Below are positions 54,253 to 63,276 of a stretch of DNA of 64,000 nt, piece by piece. Numbering within the stretch: the first letter of the stretch is position 1; each line of letters begins with the position of its first letter. Origin of the DNA: a virus; the IMG/VR virus record IMGVR_UViG_3300032322_001315, positions 1 to 64,000 of that record; one strand, 5' to 3'. Made by a program: the position numbers and the translations under genes. The notes below the pieces were generated by a model. It saw only the letters and a list, made by a program, of their open reading frames with translations. It was not told the DNA's origin and ran no database searches.

Positions 54253-55842
54253 TTACGGTTTGTAAAAGATGAACACCGGTTCATACTTTAACCACATATC
54301 TGCACCTTTTTCATTTTTGACTTTGCAAAAATTCTTTGCTTTAGGTAGACCAGTTTCACTATCTACTCTATTACCTCCAGGCATTTGTGCTAGAGACATT
54401 TTCAGTTTGCCTTTGTATTCCATACCTAATGATTCAAGAATCTTTCTGCTATCTTCTTCAAGAGGAAGCATGTCGCCTCCGAACACAGCATCAGCAATAT
54501 TCCAAAGAAGATAACGGTCATGGCGTAACCATTCAACAGCAGTTTCAAGGGTTGGGCGTAAAAATCCTTCACGCCATTCTTCATACTGTCCAAACTTTTT
54601 ATATGATTGAGTAGGGTCTTCCGAATATGCTTCTTTTGCGAAGTATGGTGGGGAAGTAAATACGAGGTCGAGTTTGCCTCTAAACTTCTGAAACTCTTCA
54701 TTGTTTCGGATTACCTCCGAACCAAGTTGGAAAATCTTTGTTTCTGTATGTGAATATTCGTCTGCCCACAGACCCCCTTTGTCTACCGTCTGTCTATAAA
54801 AGTCAGCGATTTCATCGTATTTTGTGCGTCCATCAGAAGTGTTGTGGTCAGTATTAGGATCAGTCCCAATATAAAAGATATGACGGTCATCACGAACAGA
54901 CATGGCACCAAGAAGACGACCACTCCACCCCGAAGAAGGATCGTAAATATGAATAGTGGGTTGGTTTTTAATGTGTTCAGTAAATCGTTCATAGAGGTAT
55001 TTAGCAGTTAGTGGAGGAAAATTTACAGCATATTGACAAAACGAAACTCTGAATGCCTTTAGACCAACAGGAAAAAGTTTTTGTCCAAACTTAAAAGGAC
55101 GAATAGCATAATATTCTGACTTATTATAGTCAACATTTGTACGACTCTTTTGTGATACGTTAAGTGCTTCAATGTCACTTTTATGAATCGTTAAATATTT
55201 TGCATTTCTTAGTTCTTCACTATATCCGGTATATTCAGCATCTAGTTCTTTTGGTTGCAACCAATAATCATATTCTCCACGTTGTCTAAACTTTTCTTCA
55301 AACTCTTTTACCCACGTTGCTCCATCTGATACAACGGGAAGTTGGTTGTAGTATGTTTTGTCGTTTGCTTTGGCAACGTGTGAGTAGTGATAAAAAGAAT
55401 CACGCTTAAAATGACGACTAGCGTAAGTGATGAATGTTTCAAGTAATTCTTCCTTTGCAAAATAATCATAGATAGACTTACCATCATCTTTCTTTGTGTA
55501 ATTGATGCGAGTCTTCATCATAGTAGGAAACCATTGATTGACTGCATTACCAATTACACTAGTATTACGAATAACATCTTTTTCTCCTGTGAGTTCATCT
55601 ACACACTCAAACTCATGAACAGGAAAACTTTCCATTTGATTAAATTGGTCAATAATGCCTTGCTTATCAAAACCTACACGAGGAGGAAGATTCTTGTTGT
55701 CCCAAAGGTCAACAATAGTCTTCCTCAAATCAATTACCCATTGACGAAATTCGTCTTTCGTCATCCATAGAATCTCTTCAAATGTCTTATTGACAGAAGA
55801 TTCTAGTAACTCACGATTTCTTTCATAATACCATTGTGTCAT
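54253..55842 (-). CDS. Large DNA methyltransferase with TSPPYF motif (529 aa)
   Basis: Motif I is HIYDPSSGWSGRLLGAMS and motif IV LVFTSPPYFAKEAYS, the same order as the 422-residue protein at 36634; both share KYDTYEKWR/FGQYEEWREGF-like segments after motif IV, indicating paralogy. The first 270 residues are long and of unknown fold. It overlaps the hydroxylase-like gene by four bases. Probably a sequence-specific amino-methyltransferase or DNA-modifying enzyme. Confidence 0.85.
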   Translation of the reverse strand: MTQWYYERNRELLESSVNKTFEEILWMTKDEFRQWVIDLRKTIVDLWDNKNLPPRVGFDKQGIIDQFNQMESFPVHEFECVDELTGEKDVIRNTSVIGNAVNQWFPTMMKTRINYTKKDDGKSIYDYFAKEELLETFITYASRHFKRDSFYHYSHVAKANDKTYYNQLPVVSDGATWVKEFEEKFRQRGEYDYWLQPKELDAEYTGYSEELRNAKYLTIHKSDIEALNVSQKSRTNVDYNKSEYYAIRPFKFGQKLFPVGLKAFRVSFCQYAVNFPPLTAKYLYERFTEHIKNQPTIHIYDPSSGWSGRLLGAMSVRDDRHIFYIGTDPNTDHNTSDGRTKYDEIADFYRQTVDKGGLWADEYSHTETKIFQLGSEVIRNNEEFQKFRGKLDLVFTSPPYFAKEAYSEDPTQSYKKFGQYEEWREGFLRPTLETAVEWLRHDRYLLWNIADAVFGGDMLPLEEDSRKILESLGMEYKGKLKMSLAQMPGGNRVDSETGLPKAKNFCKVKNEKGADMWLKYEPVFIFYKP

Positions 55843-56981
55843 GATAAAATATACTCTCTCAAGTTTTCATTTGTAATAACATCAATAACGAGATGAATTC
55901 TTTTTTCATCACCATTGTTTACTACCATGTGAGGTTTGCGTGTGTCTAAAAACCAACACTCACCAACTTTCATGTTTACTTCTTTTCTGTTTCCGTTTGG
56001 TTCCCATACCACAAATTCAACTTTGTCGTTGGTAACAATAGGAAAGTGCAGGCGAGCAAGTTTACCGATAGAACCGCCTGAATCAGGGTCGACCTGGTCG
56101 GTGTGTCTACTGAGTTCACCACCACCAGGAGCAAGAGACATAAAGCGGATCCGATGTATGCCTTGTAATTCAAACCGTCTGATGAGTTCATCGACTTCTG
56201 GAAAATCTTTTCGAAGATGCGTATCCTGCAATTCAAAATGTTCATCTTTGTGCTCCTCTTTCCATTTATCATTCATCTCAATTGGTTTTTCAATCCTCAT
56301 TATATCTGGAGTATAACCTCTCAATGAGATTGCTGACCAAGACTTACCTTTGTTGTAATTGCTGTAATGATTTTGAAATTCAATGTTTAGTGATTCCAAT
56401 TTAGTTTTAATAGAGTTTATAAGATTAGAATCTACATCACAGATTTTTGTGATTGCAACATTATGTGTTGCATCAATATTCGTGTGTTCTCGGGGAAACA
56501 ACGCATTCTTTTCATCTTTAAAGTATACACCAAAAATTTCACCAAAAGAGGTAATCTTGCTACCTACTTTGATAAAGTGTTTTTCGATGATACTTTTTGT
56601 TGCAACATCTTCTTCCCAAATAAACAACCATACTGCATTCTTTTGATTGATGTGGATGTTCTCACAAAAATTTTCAATGAACTTATCTGTTCCTCTGAGA
56701 TTTGTGATAACAATATCGCCTTTTTCTTTTGTGCCTATTACCACATCTTGATACATTGTAATAGGTTTTCTGACTTTTGTCAAGCGATATGTGTAAGAAC
56801 CTTCGTTCTCAAAAACAATCTTGCCTTCGTGTAAGTCTTGTGCTATGTTGTTTTTCTTGTATGCAGTAAACGGAGATAGACTGTACTTATTATAATTTTC
56901 GTAAAGTTTTTCTATCGATTTCAGATAATCAAGTTCGTACCCGTGTTGCCATGGCTTTTGTTGCTTTTCTAAATCTTGCAT
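55839..56981 (-). CDS. Aspartyl/asparaginyl beta-hydroxylase-like protein (380 aa)
   Basis: The C-terminal domain has SRHTDQVDPDSGGSIGKLARLHFPIVTNDKVEFVVW, then ECWFLDTRKPHMVVNNGDEKRIHLVID: the HxD...H iron site and Arg of an Asp/Asn-hydroxylase cupin-like 2-oxoglutarate fold. Residues 1-200 carry a different domain, possibly a GNAT-like acyltransferase. It overlaps deformylase by 53 bases. Modified protein or peptide side chains are likely targets. Confidence 0.8.
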   Translation of the reverse strand: MQDLEKQQKPWQHGYELDYLKSIEKLYENYNKYSLSPFTAYKKNNIAQDLHEGKIVFENEGSYTYRLTKVRKPITMYQDVVIGTKEKGDIVITNLRGTDKFIENFCENIHINQKNAVWLFIWEEDVATKSIIEKHFIKVGSKITSFGEIFGVYFKDEKNALFPREHTNIDATHNVAITKICDVDSNLINSIKTKLESLNIEFQNHYSNYNKGKSWSAISLRGYTPDIMRIEKPIEMNDKWKEEHKDEHFELQDTHLRKDFPEVDELIRRFELQGIHRIRFMSLAPGGGELSRHTDQVDPDSGGSIGKLARLHFPIVTNDKVEFVVWEPNGNRKEVNMKVGECWFLDTRKPHMVVNNGDEKRIHLVIDVITNENLREYILS

Positions 56982-57537
56982 AGAGTTTGTTCCTTTTCTT
57001 CAATCCAGATTGTAGTGCTAGAGGTTTTGCTTTTTTCGTAAACACAATACCATTCATATGGTCGTATTCATGAAGAAATACTCTAGCAGACAGTCCAGAA
57101 AATGTTACGGTCTTCTTCTCGCCGGTGAAATCTTGATATTCAACGACAATACTTTCTGGTCTGGATATATTTAGGAACAATTGTGGAAAAGACAGACACC
57201 CTTCTGACATATGTACCATTGTCATAGATTCATCAATAATCTTGGGATTGAAGAATGCAACATACTCTCCTTCTGGGTCTCCCATGACGAACACTCGATA
57301 TTTAAATCCGCATTGATTTGCAGATAGACCCAATCCTCTATGTTGCTTACAAGTTTCTACTAGAGCAGATGCAAATTCATTTGGATTATAAGGAGGATTT
57401 TCAAAATTAAAATCTTCCAACTTTTGAGTAAGCACAGGATCATTTTCTTGAACTAACTTAAAAGTTGTAATCTTTTGAGTTTCAATTCTTCCTTTTACCG
57501 CATCAGCTGTATCAAAAACAAAAAAATCATTACTCAT
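56929..57537 (-). CDS. def: Peptide deformylase (202 aa)
   Basis: All three signature motifs are present: GLGLSANQ (68-75), EGCLSFP (112-118, metal-binding Cys) and HEYDH (156-160). It removes the N-terminal formyl group from new proteins. Phage PDFs are common in marine T4-like phages and process proteins synthesised during infection. It lies directly after gp46 with a one-base overlap. It has a C-terminal extension rich in Arg/Lys beyond the catalytic core. Confidence 0.94.
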   Translation of the reverse strand: MSNDFFVFDTADAVKGRIETQKITTFKLVQENDPVLTQKLEDFNFENPPYNPNEFASALVETCKQHRGLGLSANQCGFKYRVFVMGDPEGEYVAFFNPKIIDESMTMVHMSEGCLSFPQLFLNISRPESIVVEYQDFTGEKKTVTFSGLSARVFLHEYDHMNGIVFTKKAKPLALQSGLKKRNKLYARFRKATKAMATRVRT

Positions 57538-59249
57538 TATGCTATCCTACTAAAGTTGTTTTTCTTTTCAAATCGAACGACCGAGCGGAACTTATCGAAC
57601 AACTGGTCTCCTTTATGACTGATAACAAATACGTTTGTATCGTTTCCAATATCATACATCAACTTCAAAAATTCTTCTGTGCCTCCAACATCAAGACTGC
57701 TATCAAACACTTCATCAAGAACCAAAAGATTTGTGTTTGTGCTATTCTTTAATTTTGCAATTTGTCTCCAAGTAAACAGAATAGCAAGGTCAATACGCAT
57801 CTTCTCGCCTTCAGAGAAGTTGTTATAACTGAAATCGTCTCTATGTCTAGATTTGATTGTTTCTTCAAAACTCTCATTCAAGTTAAAGTTAATAAATGAG
57901 TCCATTGAGGTCAAATATTTATTAATCAACTTATTAATAATCGGCAAATATTGCTTGATTATTTTAGTCTTGATACCTGTATCTTTTAATAGATTGGACG
58001 CAAAATCGCAATACTGTTTCTCTGTTGAAAGTTCTTTTTGTTTTTCTTTAAGTGTTTCTAACTGTTGATTCAACTCTTTCAATTGTTCATCTTCATTAAC
58101 TGAACTGATTTTCTTCAGAGATAGAATTCTGATATCTTCATTCAGTTTTGTAATATACTTATTGATTGCAAGAATAGAAGAATTGTGCTTTACGATTTCA
58201 GAATTGTGTGAGTTTATGTCCTGAGTTATTTTTACGATTTCTTTTATGCGGGCATCGACTTTCTGAATTTCACTTTGAATTTGTTCAAGTCCAGTCTTTT
58301 GTTCATTTGCCTTATCTTGTCTTTCTTTAATTTGACTTGCTTTAAATTCTTCTTCAATATTTTGTCTGCAAGTAGGACAGTTATCATTTTCATGATAGAA
58401 CTCAATGTCCTTCTCAATCTTCGAAATATTGTTTTCAATCTTGGATTCTAATTGAATCAGTTTTTTATTCTTCAATTCAGTCGATGTTTTATCATCTATG
58501 CTTTTCATCATAGCATCAATGTGCTTCTGAATCAATTCAATTTCAGATTGAAGTTTTGTTACATGCTCTTCATTTTCTTTGAGTTCTTTTTGTTTTTCTA
58601 CAATTTCTTCTTCTTTGTTCTTTTCACCTTCTTCAAGATGCTGAAGTTTCATCTTGATTTTTGCTTCAGTCAAGTCTAGGTCATATTTTAGTTGTGCTGA
58701 AGAATCTTTTAGTTCTACCATCTTTTGCTTCAGCAGAGTATTCATTGAAGAGAAGATTTGAATATCGAGAAGGTCTTCAATGATTGCTCTGCGGTCAGCA
58801 GCAGAAAGTTGCATGAACGGAGTAAATGACGCAGACCCCAGAATAACAATCTGGGTGAACGACTTATAGTTCAACTTCAAAATACTCTTCTCTAGAACCT
58901 CTTGATAGTCTCTAGATGCTGCATCTTGATTGAGAAGTTTGCCGTCAATATGAATTTCAAAAACGCTAGGTTTGATACCACGAACGACTTTGTAATTCTT
59001 GTTGCCTATCGTGAATTCAATCTCAACAACGCAATCTCTTTCATTGATGGAGTTCAGCAGTTGTGGTTTATTGATTTTACGATAAGGCTTACCAAAAAGA
59101 CCAAACGTTAATGCATCAAGAATGGTCGACTTACCCGAACCATTATTGCCGATGATTAATGTGTTTGGTGAACGAGTTAAATCTATTTCAGTAAAAACAT
59201 TGCCGGTACTGAGCAGATTCTTCCATCTTACTTTTTCAAAAATAATCAT
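57537..59249 (-). CDS. 46: Recombination nuclease subunit gp46 (SbcC/Rad50-like, 570 aa)
   Basis: Walker A is IGNNGSGKSTI (residues about 33-43) and a long coiled coil carries a zinc-hook CPTCRQNI in its middle. The C-terminal half has FSEGEKMRIDLAILF and LLVLDEVFD with the ABC signature and Walker B. It works with gp47 to resect DNA ends for recombination-dependent replication. It overlaps gp47 by four bases. Confidence 0.95.
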   Translation of the reverse strand: MIIFEKVRWKNLLSTGNVFTEIDLTRSPNTLIIGNNGSGKSTILDALTFGLFGKPYRKINKPQLLNSINERDCVVEIEFTIGNKNYKVVRGIKPSVFEIHIDGKLLNQDAASRDYQEVLEKSILKLNYKSFTQIVILGSASFTPFMQLSAADRRAIIEDLLDIQIFSSMNTLLKQKMVELKDSSAQLKYDLDLTEAKIKMKLQHLEEGEKNKEEEIVEKQKELKENEEHVTKLQSEIELIQKHIDAMMKSIDDKTSTELKNKKLIQLESKIENNISKIEKDIEFYHENDNCPTCRQNIEEEFKASQIKERQDKANEQKTGLEQIQSEIQKVDARIKEIVKITQDINSHNSEIVKHNSSILAINKYITKLNEDIRILSLKKISSVNEDEQLKELNQQLETLKEKQKELSTEKQYCDFASNLLKDTGIKTKIIKQYLPIINKLINKYLTSMDSFINFNLNESFEETIKSRHRDDFSYNNFSEGEKMRIDLAILFTWRQIAKLKNSTNTNLLVLDEVFDSSLDVGGTEEFLKLMYDIGNDTNVFVISHKGDQLFDKFRSVVRFEKKNNFSRIA

Positions 59250-60328
59250 GCTTGTTCTAAGTTAAGTGCTTCAATATAAAGTTCTTTGAGAACGGTCTTG
59301 AGTTTGTTTCCGTCGATGTGTTCATGTTCAATCGAATCAACATATGTGTTTAGAATAGTCAAAGTGTCTTCTGCCTGTTCTACTATATCATCATCTACGC
59401 CTTCTGTCAAGGCAGAAAAGTCTTCAACAATGCTAACGTCTGACGGGCCTGCCTGGTAGATATTGTTGATAAACACATCAAACAAATAAGGATTTGTCTT
59501 GTTAACAACCACAACCTTTATGTACTTGTTTGCATAATCATAGAATTCTTGAGTTGCGATTGTAGTAATATCATTCTTTTTATCATCGTACACAAGACGA
59601 ACAAACATTTCGTAAGGATTAATCACAAACTCAAGTTCTCTAGTTTTCAAATCAAGAATATGAAATCCTCTTTGGTCGCCATAGTCTTGCCATGTCAATG
59701 GATATGGATTGCCAAGATAATAGATTCCATTTTGATTTGACTTGTGATGATAGTGACCAGAGAACGTCATGTCGAATTTCTGAAAAATATTCTGAGGTAG
59801 TCCTTCTTCAGAATGAGCACCTCGATACATCGCAAAACCTTCAATCTCAAAGTGACCGCAGCAGATAGTTGCCTTAGTGTGCTTCATTATATCAAGACAT
59901 TGACTGTAGTTATCTGCACACATCCAAGGAATCATGCAAACGTCATCTGATTCATTTTCATAGTTCAAATGTATAACTTGAGGAGAATCAATAACATTGA
60001 CATTATCGTATTCTCTTAGAAGCAAATCGGCAGAGTTTACATCATTTGTGTTTTTATAATATGTGTCATGATTACCTGCAAGCATATGAACTTGAATATT
60101 CTCTTGTGCAAGAACATCAAAAAACATTTGCTTTGCACGTTGCAGCGAATAAAAATTAATATACTTTCTGCGGTCAAATGTATCACCAAGAATCAATAAC
60201 GTGGTGATACCTTCTTCCTTCAACTTTGGAAAAAACACATTACGATAAAACTTTTCATAATAGTCTAGAAAATTTACAGAATCATTTCTAGCACCAAAAT
60301 GTTGGTCGGTAATTAATGCAACTTTCAC
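59246..60328 (-). CDS. 47: Recombination nuclease subunit gp47 (SbcD/Mre11-like, 360 aa)
   Basis: A metallophosphoesterase with LITDQHFGARNDS, LGDTFDRR, AGNHDTY, CCGHFEIEG and SGHYHHKS supplying the active site. Length near T4 gp47 (339 aa). It pairs with gp46. It overlaps the cytidylyltransferase gene by four bases. Confidence 0.95.
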   Translation of the reverse strand: MKVALITDQHFGARNDSVNFLDYYEKFYRNVFFPKLKEEGITTLLILGDTFDRRKYINFYSLQRAKQMFFDVLAQENIQVHMLAGNHDTYYKNTNDVNSADLLLREYDNVNVIDSPQVIHLNYENESDDVCMIPWMCADNYSQCLDIMKHTKATICCGHFEIEGFAMYRGAHSEEGLPQNIFQKFDMTFSGHYHHKSNQNGIYYLGNPYPLTWQDYGDQRGFHILDLKTRELEFVINPYEMFVRLVYDDKKNDITTIATQEFYDYANKYIKVVVVNKTNPYLFDVFINNIYQAGPSDVSIVEDFSALTEGVDDDIVEQAEDTLTILNTYVDSIEHEHIDGNKLKTVLKELYIEALNLEQA

Positions 60329-60765
60329 TTTTTTCCTTTTTCGAGTTTAGAAACTTCTGCATCATAAACTCTTTTTCTTAGATTCGAACTGCTATATGGA
60401 TGTTCTCTTTCGTGATAGAACAATTCTATGCCGTGGTCCAAACACCATTGCTTTGCCGTACAATCTTTGGTCTTGTATTCATCACCAAGAAAACGAATAT
60501 CAATGTGCTGAGTCTTAAAGATATTGAGTAAATCATCTTCTGTAGCATATACAAGAACCTCATCAACATATCTACAAGCAGAAACTTGTGCATACCGTTC
60601 ATAGATAGATTGAACAGGTTTATTTTTTGTTTCTGGTCTATCAATAGTAGGATCGACTTGAATAGCAACAATCAAGTAATCGCATAGTCTTTTTTCTTCT
60701 TTCAACATTGTTACATGACCAGCATGAAACAAATCAAACGTGCTACAATTGAACCCTATCTTCAT
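60325..60765 (-). CDS. Glycerol-3-P cytidylyltransferase-like protein (146 aa)
   Basis: CSTFDLFHAGHVTML (residues 7-21) is the nucleotidyltransferase HxGH motif, and YSSSNLRKRV is the RSSxxR-type motif near the end; the sequence resembles TagD-type enzymes. It probably activates an alcohol phosphate with CTP. Located between gp55 and gp47, as in several T4-like marine phages. Its relation to the HldE-like enzyme at 4535 is family-level only. Confidence 0.82.
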   Translation of the reverse strand: MKIGFNCSTFDLFHAGHVTMLKEEKRLCDYLIVAIQVDPTIDRPETKNKPVQSIYERYAQVSACRYVDEVLVYATEDDLLNIFKTQHIDIRFLGDEYKTKDCTAKQWCLDHGIELFYHEREHPYSSSNLRKRVYDAEVSKLEKGKK

Positions 60766-60771
60766 AGTATA

Positions 60772-61305
60772 TCACTCCTCAACAAAATTTTCAATACCTT
60801 TTGGTTTGTTTGCCTTTTTCTTTTTTCGTCTGGATTCTTCGTAGTTGTGAATGAACTCAGATATATTGTCATAAAGTTCAAATTGTCTTGACGTACCATC
60901 ATCAAATTCTAACATTTCAAATTCGTCCATAATACCTATATGTTCGGTAGACTTATATTTGACATATAGTTGTTTCTTTTCTTTATCAATTCTTCTGAGA
61001 AATGCATAGTGAATGATTTGAGTAAAGTATGCGAAAGGATTACTTGATTTTGCTGGATCAAAATTTTCAAAATACATCAGACAGTTTTCTATACCGTCAG
61101 ATACCATTTCTTCACGATAGGTATAATTGATAAAGTTTGGTCGATGGGAGTATCCTTCGGCAATCTTTAGAAAACATTCACCCACATAGTTGGGTATTGG
61201 TGGTTTTGGTTTTCCTTCAGTCTTTGCTTGTTTGCATTTCTCCTTGTAATCTACCAATACTTTGAGAAAATCTTTGTTGTTTACATAGTGTGTGTTCTTT
61301 GCCAT
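60772..61305 (-). CDS. 55: Late transcription sigma factor gp55 (177 aa)
   Basis: NYVGECFLKIAEGYSHRPNFINYTYREEMVSDGIENCLMYFENFDPAKSSNPFAYFTQIIHYAFLRRIDKEKK is the sigma region 2 of gp55-type factors, followed by a charged tail ending in IENFVEE, which may bind the sliding clamp. Length close to T4 gp55 (185 aa). It should recognise TATAAATA-like late promoters. Confidence 0.93.
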   Translation of the reverse strand: MAKNTHYVNNKDFLKVLVDYKEKCKQAKTEGKPKPPIPNYVGECFLKIAEGYSHRPNFINYTYREEMVSDGIENCLMYFENFDPAKSSNPFAYFTQIIHYAFLRRIDKEKKQLYVKYKSTEHIGIMDEFEMLEFDDGTSRQFELYDNISEFIHNYEESRRKKKKANKPKGIENFVEE

Positions 61306-61394
61306 AATATTTCACGGATTCCTCTTGACAAGTGCTTGACAACAACATACAATGAGTATGTCCTGTTTGATGCTGATAAAAGGATTAGCTAATA
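61306..61394. other. Intergenic region between gp55 and the Sm-like gene
   Basis: Contains repeated TTGACAA sequences and, on the plus strand, a consensus-like promoter TTGACA-N17-TACAAT at 61325-61353 pointing antisense into the genes to the right. No clear minus-strand promoter for gp55 is visible. Confidence 0.55.
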
Positions 61395-61778
61395 CTAATG
61401 TAGATTCTTTTGTTCAGGATTTAACTGAAAGAGCTTCCACATATTAACTAACTCTTCTTCATTCATTTTACTAATTTGTTCTTTTGTTTCTTCTCTGTCA
61501 GAGAGCAGTTGCAGTTGACTTTCATAAAATTCAAAGAAGTCTTCACTTGGTATCATCTCAAAGAGAATCTCATTTCTATCAATTGTAATTTCATTTACTG
61601 CAAGTATAGGAATAGGTAACCAATGAAACATACTAACATAATCTTTCTTGTCATTTTTTTCTGTTGAGATTTCAACTACCATTGGTTCTTTTATTTTTAG
61701 AGTAAAGCCATCTTCGTCTATAACGTTAGCGATAATGTCTTCTCCGTTTTTTAATCTGAACATTTTGATGTTATGCAT
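61395..61778 (-). CDS. Sm-like domain phage protein, second copy (127 aa)
   Basis: HNIKMFRLKNGEDIIANVIDEDGF at the start parallels MNIKAFKLITGEEVLAEVE of the copy at 43947, and the remaining MFHWLPIP / PSEDFFEFYES segments also correspond in order (PFPI..., PAEDFIDNYN). Longer by a helical C-terminus (SDREETKEQISKMNEEEL). RNA-binding is suggested by the Sm-like fold. It overlaps the UvsW stop by eight bases. Confidence 0.78.
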   Translation of the reverse strand: MHNIKMFRLKNGEDIIANVIDEDGFTLKIKEPMVVEISTEKNDKKDYVSMFHWLPIPILAVNEITIDRNEILFEMIPSEDFFEFYESQLQLLSDREETKEQISKMNEEELVNMWKLFQLNPEQKNLH

Positions 61779-63273
61779 TTTTTAATCCTATCTTATAGAG
61801 TTTATAAGGAAAATGTTCTTCATTATATATCTTGACACGTTCAACGAAATGTTTTAGAGTATAGTTCATGTGTTTGCCTACTCTTAAATCATCTGCAATG
61901 TCATACAATGTTGCTATTTCTTTTCCTTCTGATTGTCTGAGTCCTCTTCCAATACTTTGAAGGTTTCTAACTCTGCTTTTAGATGGTGAAGCAAATATAA
62001 TGTTATGAAGATTTCTTATATTGATGCCTGTGCTAAATGTACCAAATGAAGCAACAACAATAGCATCTTTTTCTTTCTCCATAATTTTTCTTATATTTTC
62101 TCTATCCGCTGTCTCTGTATTACCATAAACAAAAAATACTTTACGACCATTTAAATTTTTTGAATTTAATAATAAATCATACAGGATTTTGCCATGCTTG
62201 TCAACATATTGGAAAAGAATTAAGGTATTCCTACCGAGAGACAATGCTAGGTTTTTTATAAATTTGTTTCTGGAGTCACTCCCAACAAGGTAATCGATTT
62301 CTTCCTGATATGTTTTCTGTTTCATTTCCTTACAAATTTCTTCGTCATGTTTCAATACTAAACATTTGATGCGAAATTCTGCAAGTTGCTTGTTCTCGAT
62401 TAACTCCTTTGTTGTTATTAGTTTTTCTGCTGGTCCGAATAATCCTTCAAGTACAAGTTTGTGAGTTTTTGTACCATCCAATGTTCCTGTAAGTCCAATA
62501 CGATACTTAGTGTTGGTACACGCAGTCATTATTGTAGTAAGGGATTGTGCTTTGAAGAGGTGTGCTTCATCTCCTATGATGTAATCAAACTGCTGAAAAT
62601 ATTCTTTAGGGAGTTGATAGAGAGACTGCCACGTGGAAATAATTAACTTCTTACTTGAGTATTTATCTTTTCCTTGATATACTTTGTGTATATTGTCTTC
62701 AACGCTGAAGCCATTCGCAGACGAATAATCTGCGAAATCGGAATATAGTTGCTCAACAAGAGAAGTAGTTGGAACAATTATTAGCCCTTTATAGTTCTTG
62801 TAATCTATCATTTGACGTATAATTAGATATATCATCAATGATTTACCGGATGCTGTAGGGGATAATAACAATGCTCTTTTGTGCCTCATAGTATGCACAA
62901 ATGCATTTAACTGATAGTCACGAACTTCTATCGGTTGTCCTCGTCCATGAATATTTAGTTCGTCAGTAAATTTTTTTGCTAGAACTAGAGAATAATCTTC
63001 AGTTAAGTCTGGTCTTGGGTCATCGTATTGTATTGTATAACTTCTTTCTTCTGCAAACGATTCGATGTAAGACAGTAATCCAAGATACAAAGTATTAGTT
63101 CTTAAATCGAATAGACGTATCTTTCCATCCCAGATGCGATTGCGAAATGCTGGTGTGAATTGATATCCGGGTACAAAGAATGTGAAATACTCTGAAAGTT
63201 CTTTTGCTAAGTGTCTTTCACATTCTACTGTAACATATACCTCATTTAGTTTGCGTATTGTTAAATCATGCAT
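61771..63273 (-). CDS. uvsW: DNA/RNA helicase UvsW (500 aa)
   Basis: A superfamily 2 helicase with Walker A LSPTASGKSLM, DEAH box IIGDEAHLF, GLTGTLDG motif III and the C-terminal SIGRGLRQSEG motif VI. It unwinds branched DNA and R-loops, controlling recombination-dependent replication. Length equal to the T4 protein (about 500 aa). UvsY directly precedes it. Confidence 0.94.
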   Translation of the reverse strand: MHDLTIRKLNEVYVTVECERHLAKELSEYFTFFVPGYQFTPAFRNRIWDGKIRLFDLRTNTLYLGLLSYIESFAEERSYTIQYDDPRPDLTEDYSLVLAKKFTDELNIHGRGQPIEVRDYQLNAFVHTMRHKRALLLSPTASGKSLMIYLIIRQMIDYKNYKGLIIVPTTSLVEQLYSDFADYSSANGFSVEDNIHKVYQGKDKYSSKKLIISTWQSLYQLPKEYFQQFDYIIGDEAHLFKAQSLTTIMTACTNTKYRIGLTGTLDGTKTHKLVLEGLFGPAEKLITTKELIENKQLAEFRIKCLVLKHDEEICKEMKQKTYQEEIDYLVGSDSRNKFIKNLALSLGRNTLILFQYVDKHGKILYDLLLNSKNLNGRKVFFVYGNTETADRENIRKIMEKEKDAIVVASFGTFSTGINIRNLHNIIFASPSKSRVRNLQSIGRGLRQSEGKEIATLYDIADDLRVGKHMNYTLKHFVERVKIYNEEHFPYKLYKIGLKNA

Positions 63274-63276
63274 TAA

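Noticed and set aside
61353-61448. A 31-codon plus-strand ORF after the antisense promoter
   Set aside because: No ribosome site and it overlaps the end of the Sm-like gene in antisense; more probably untranslated.
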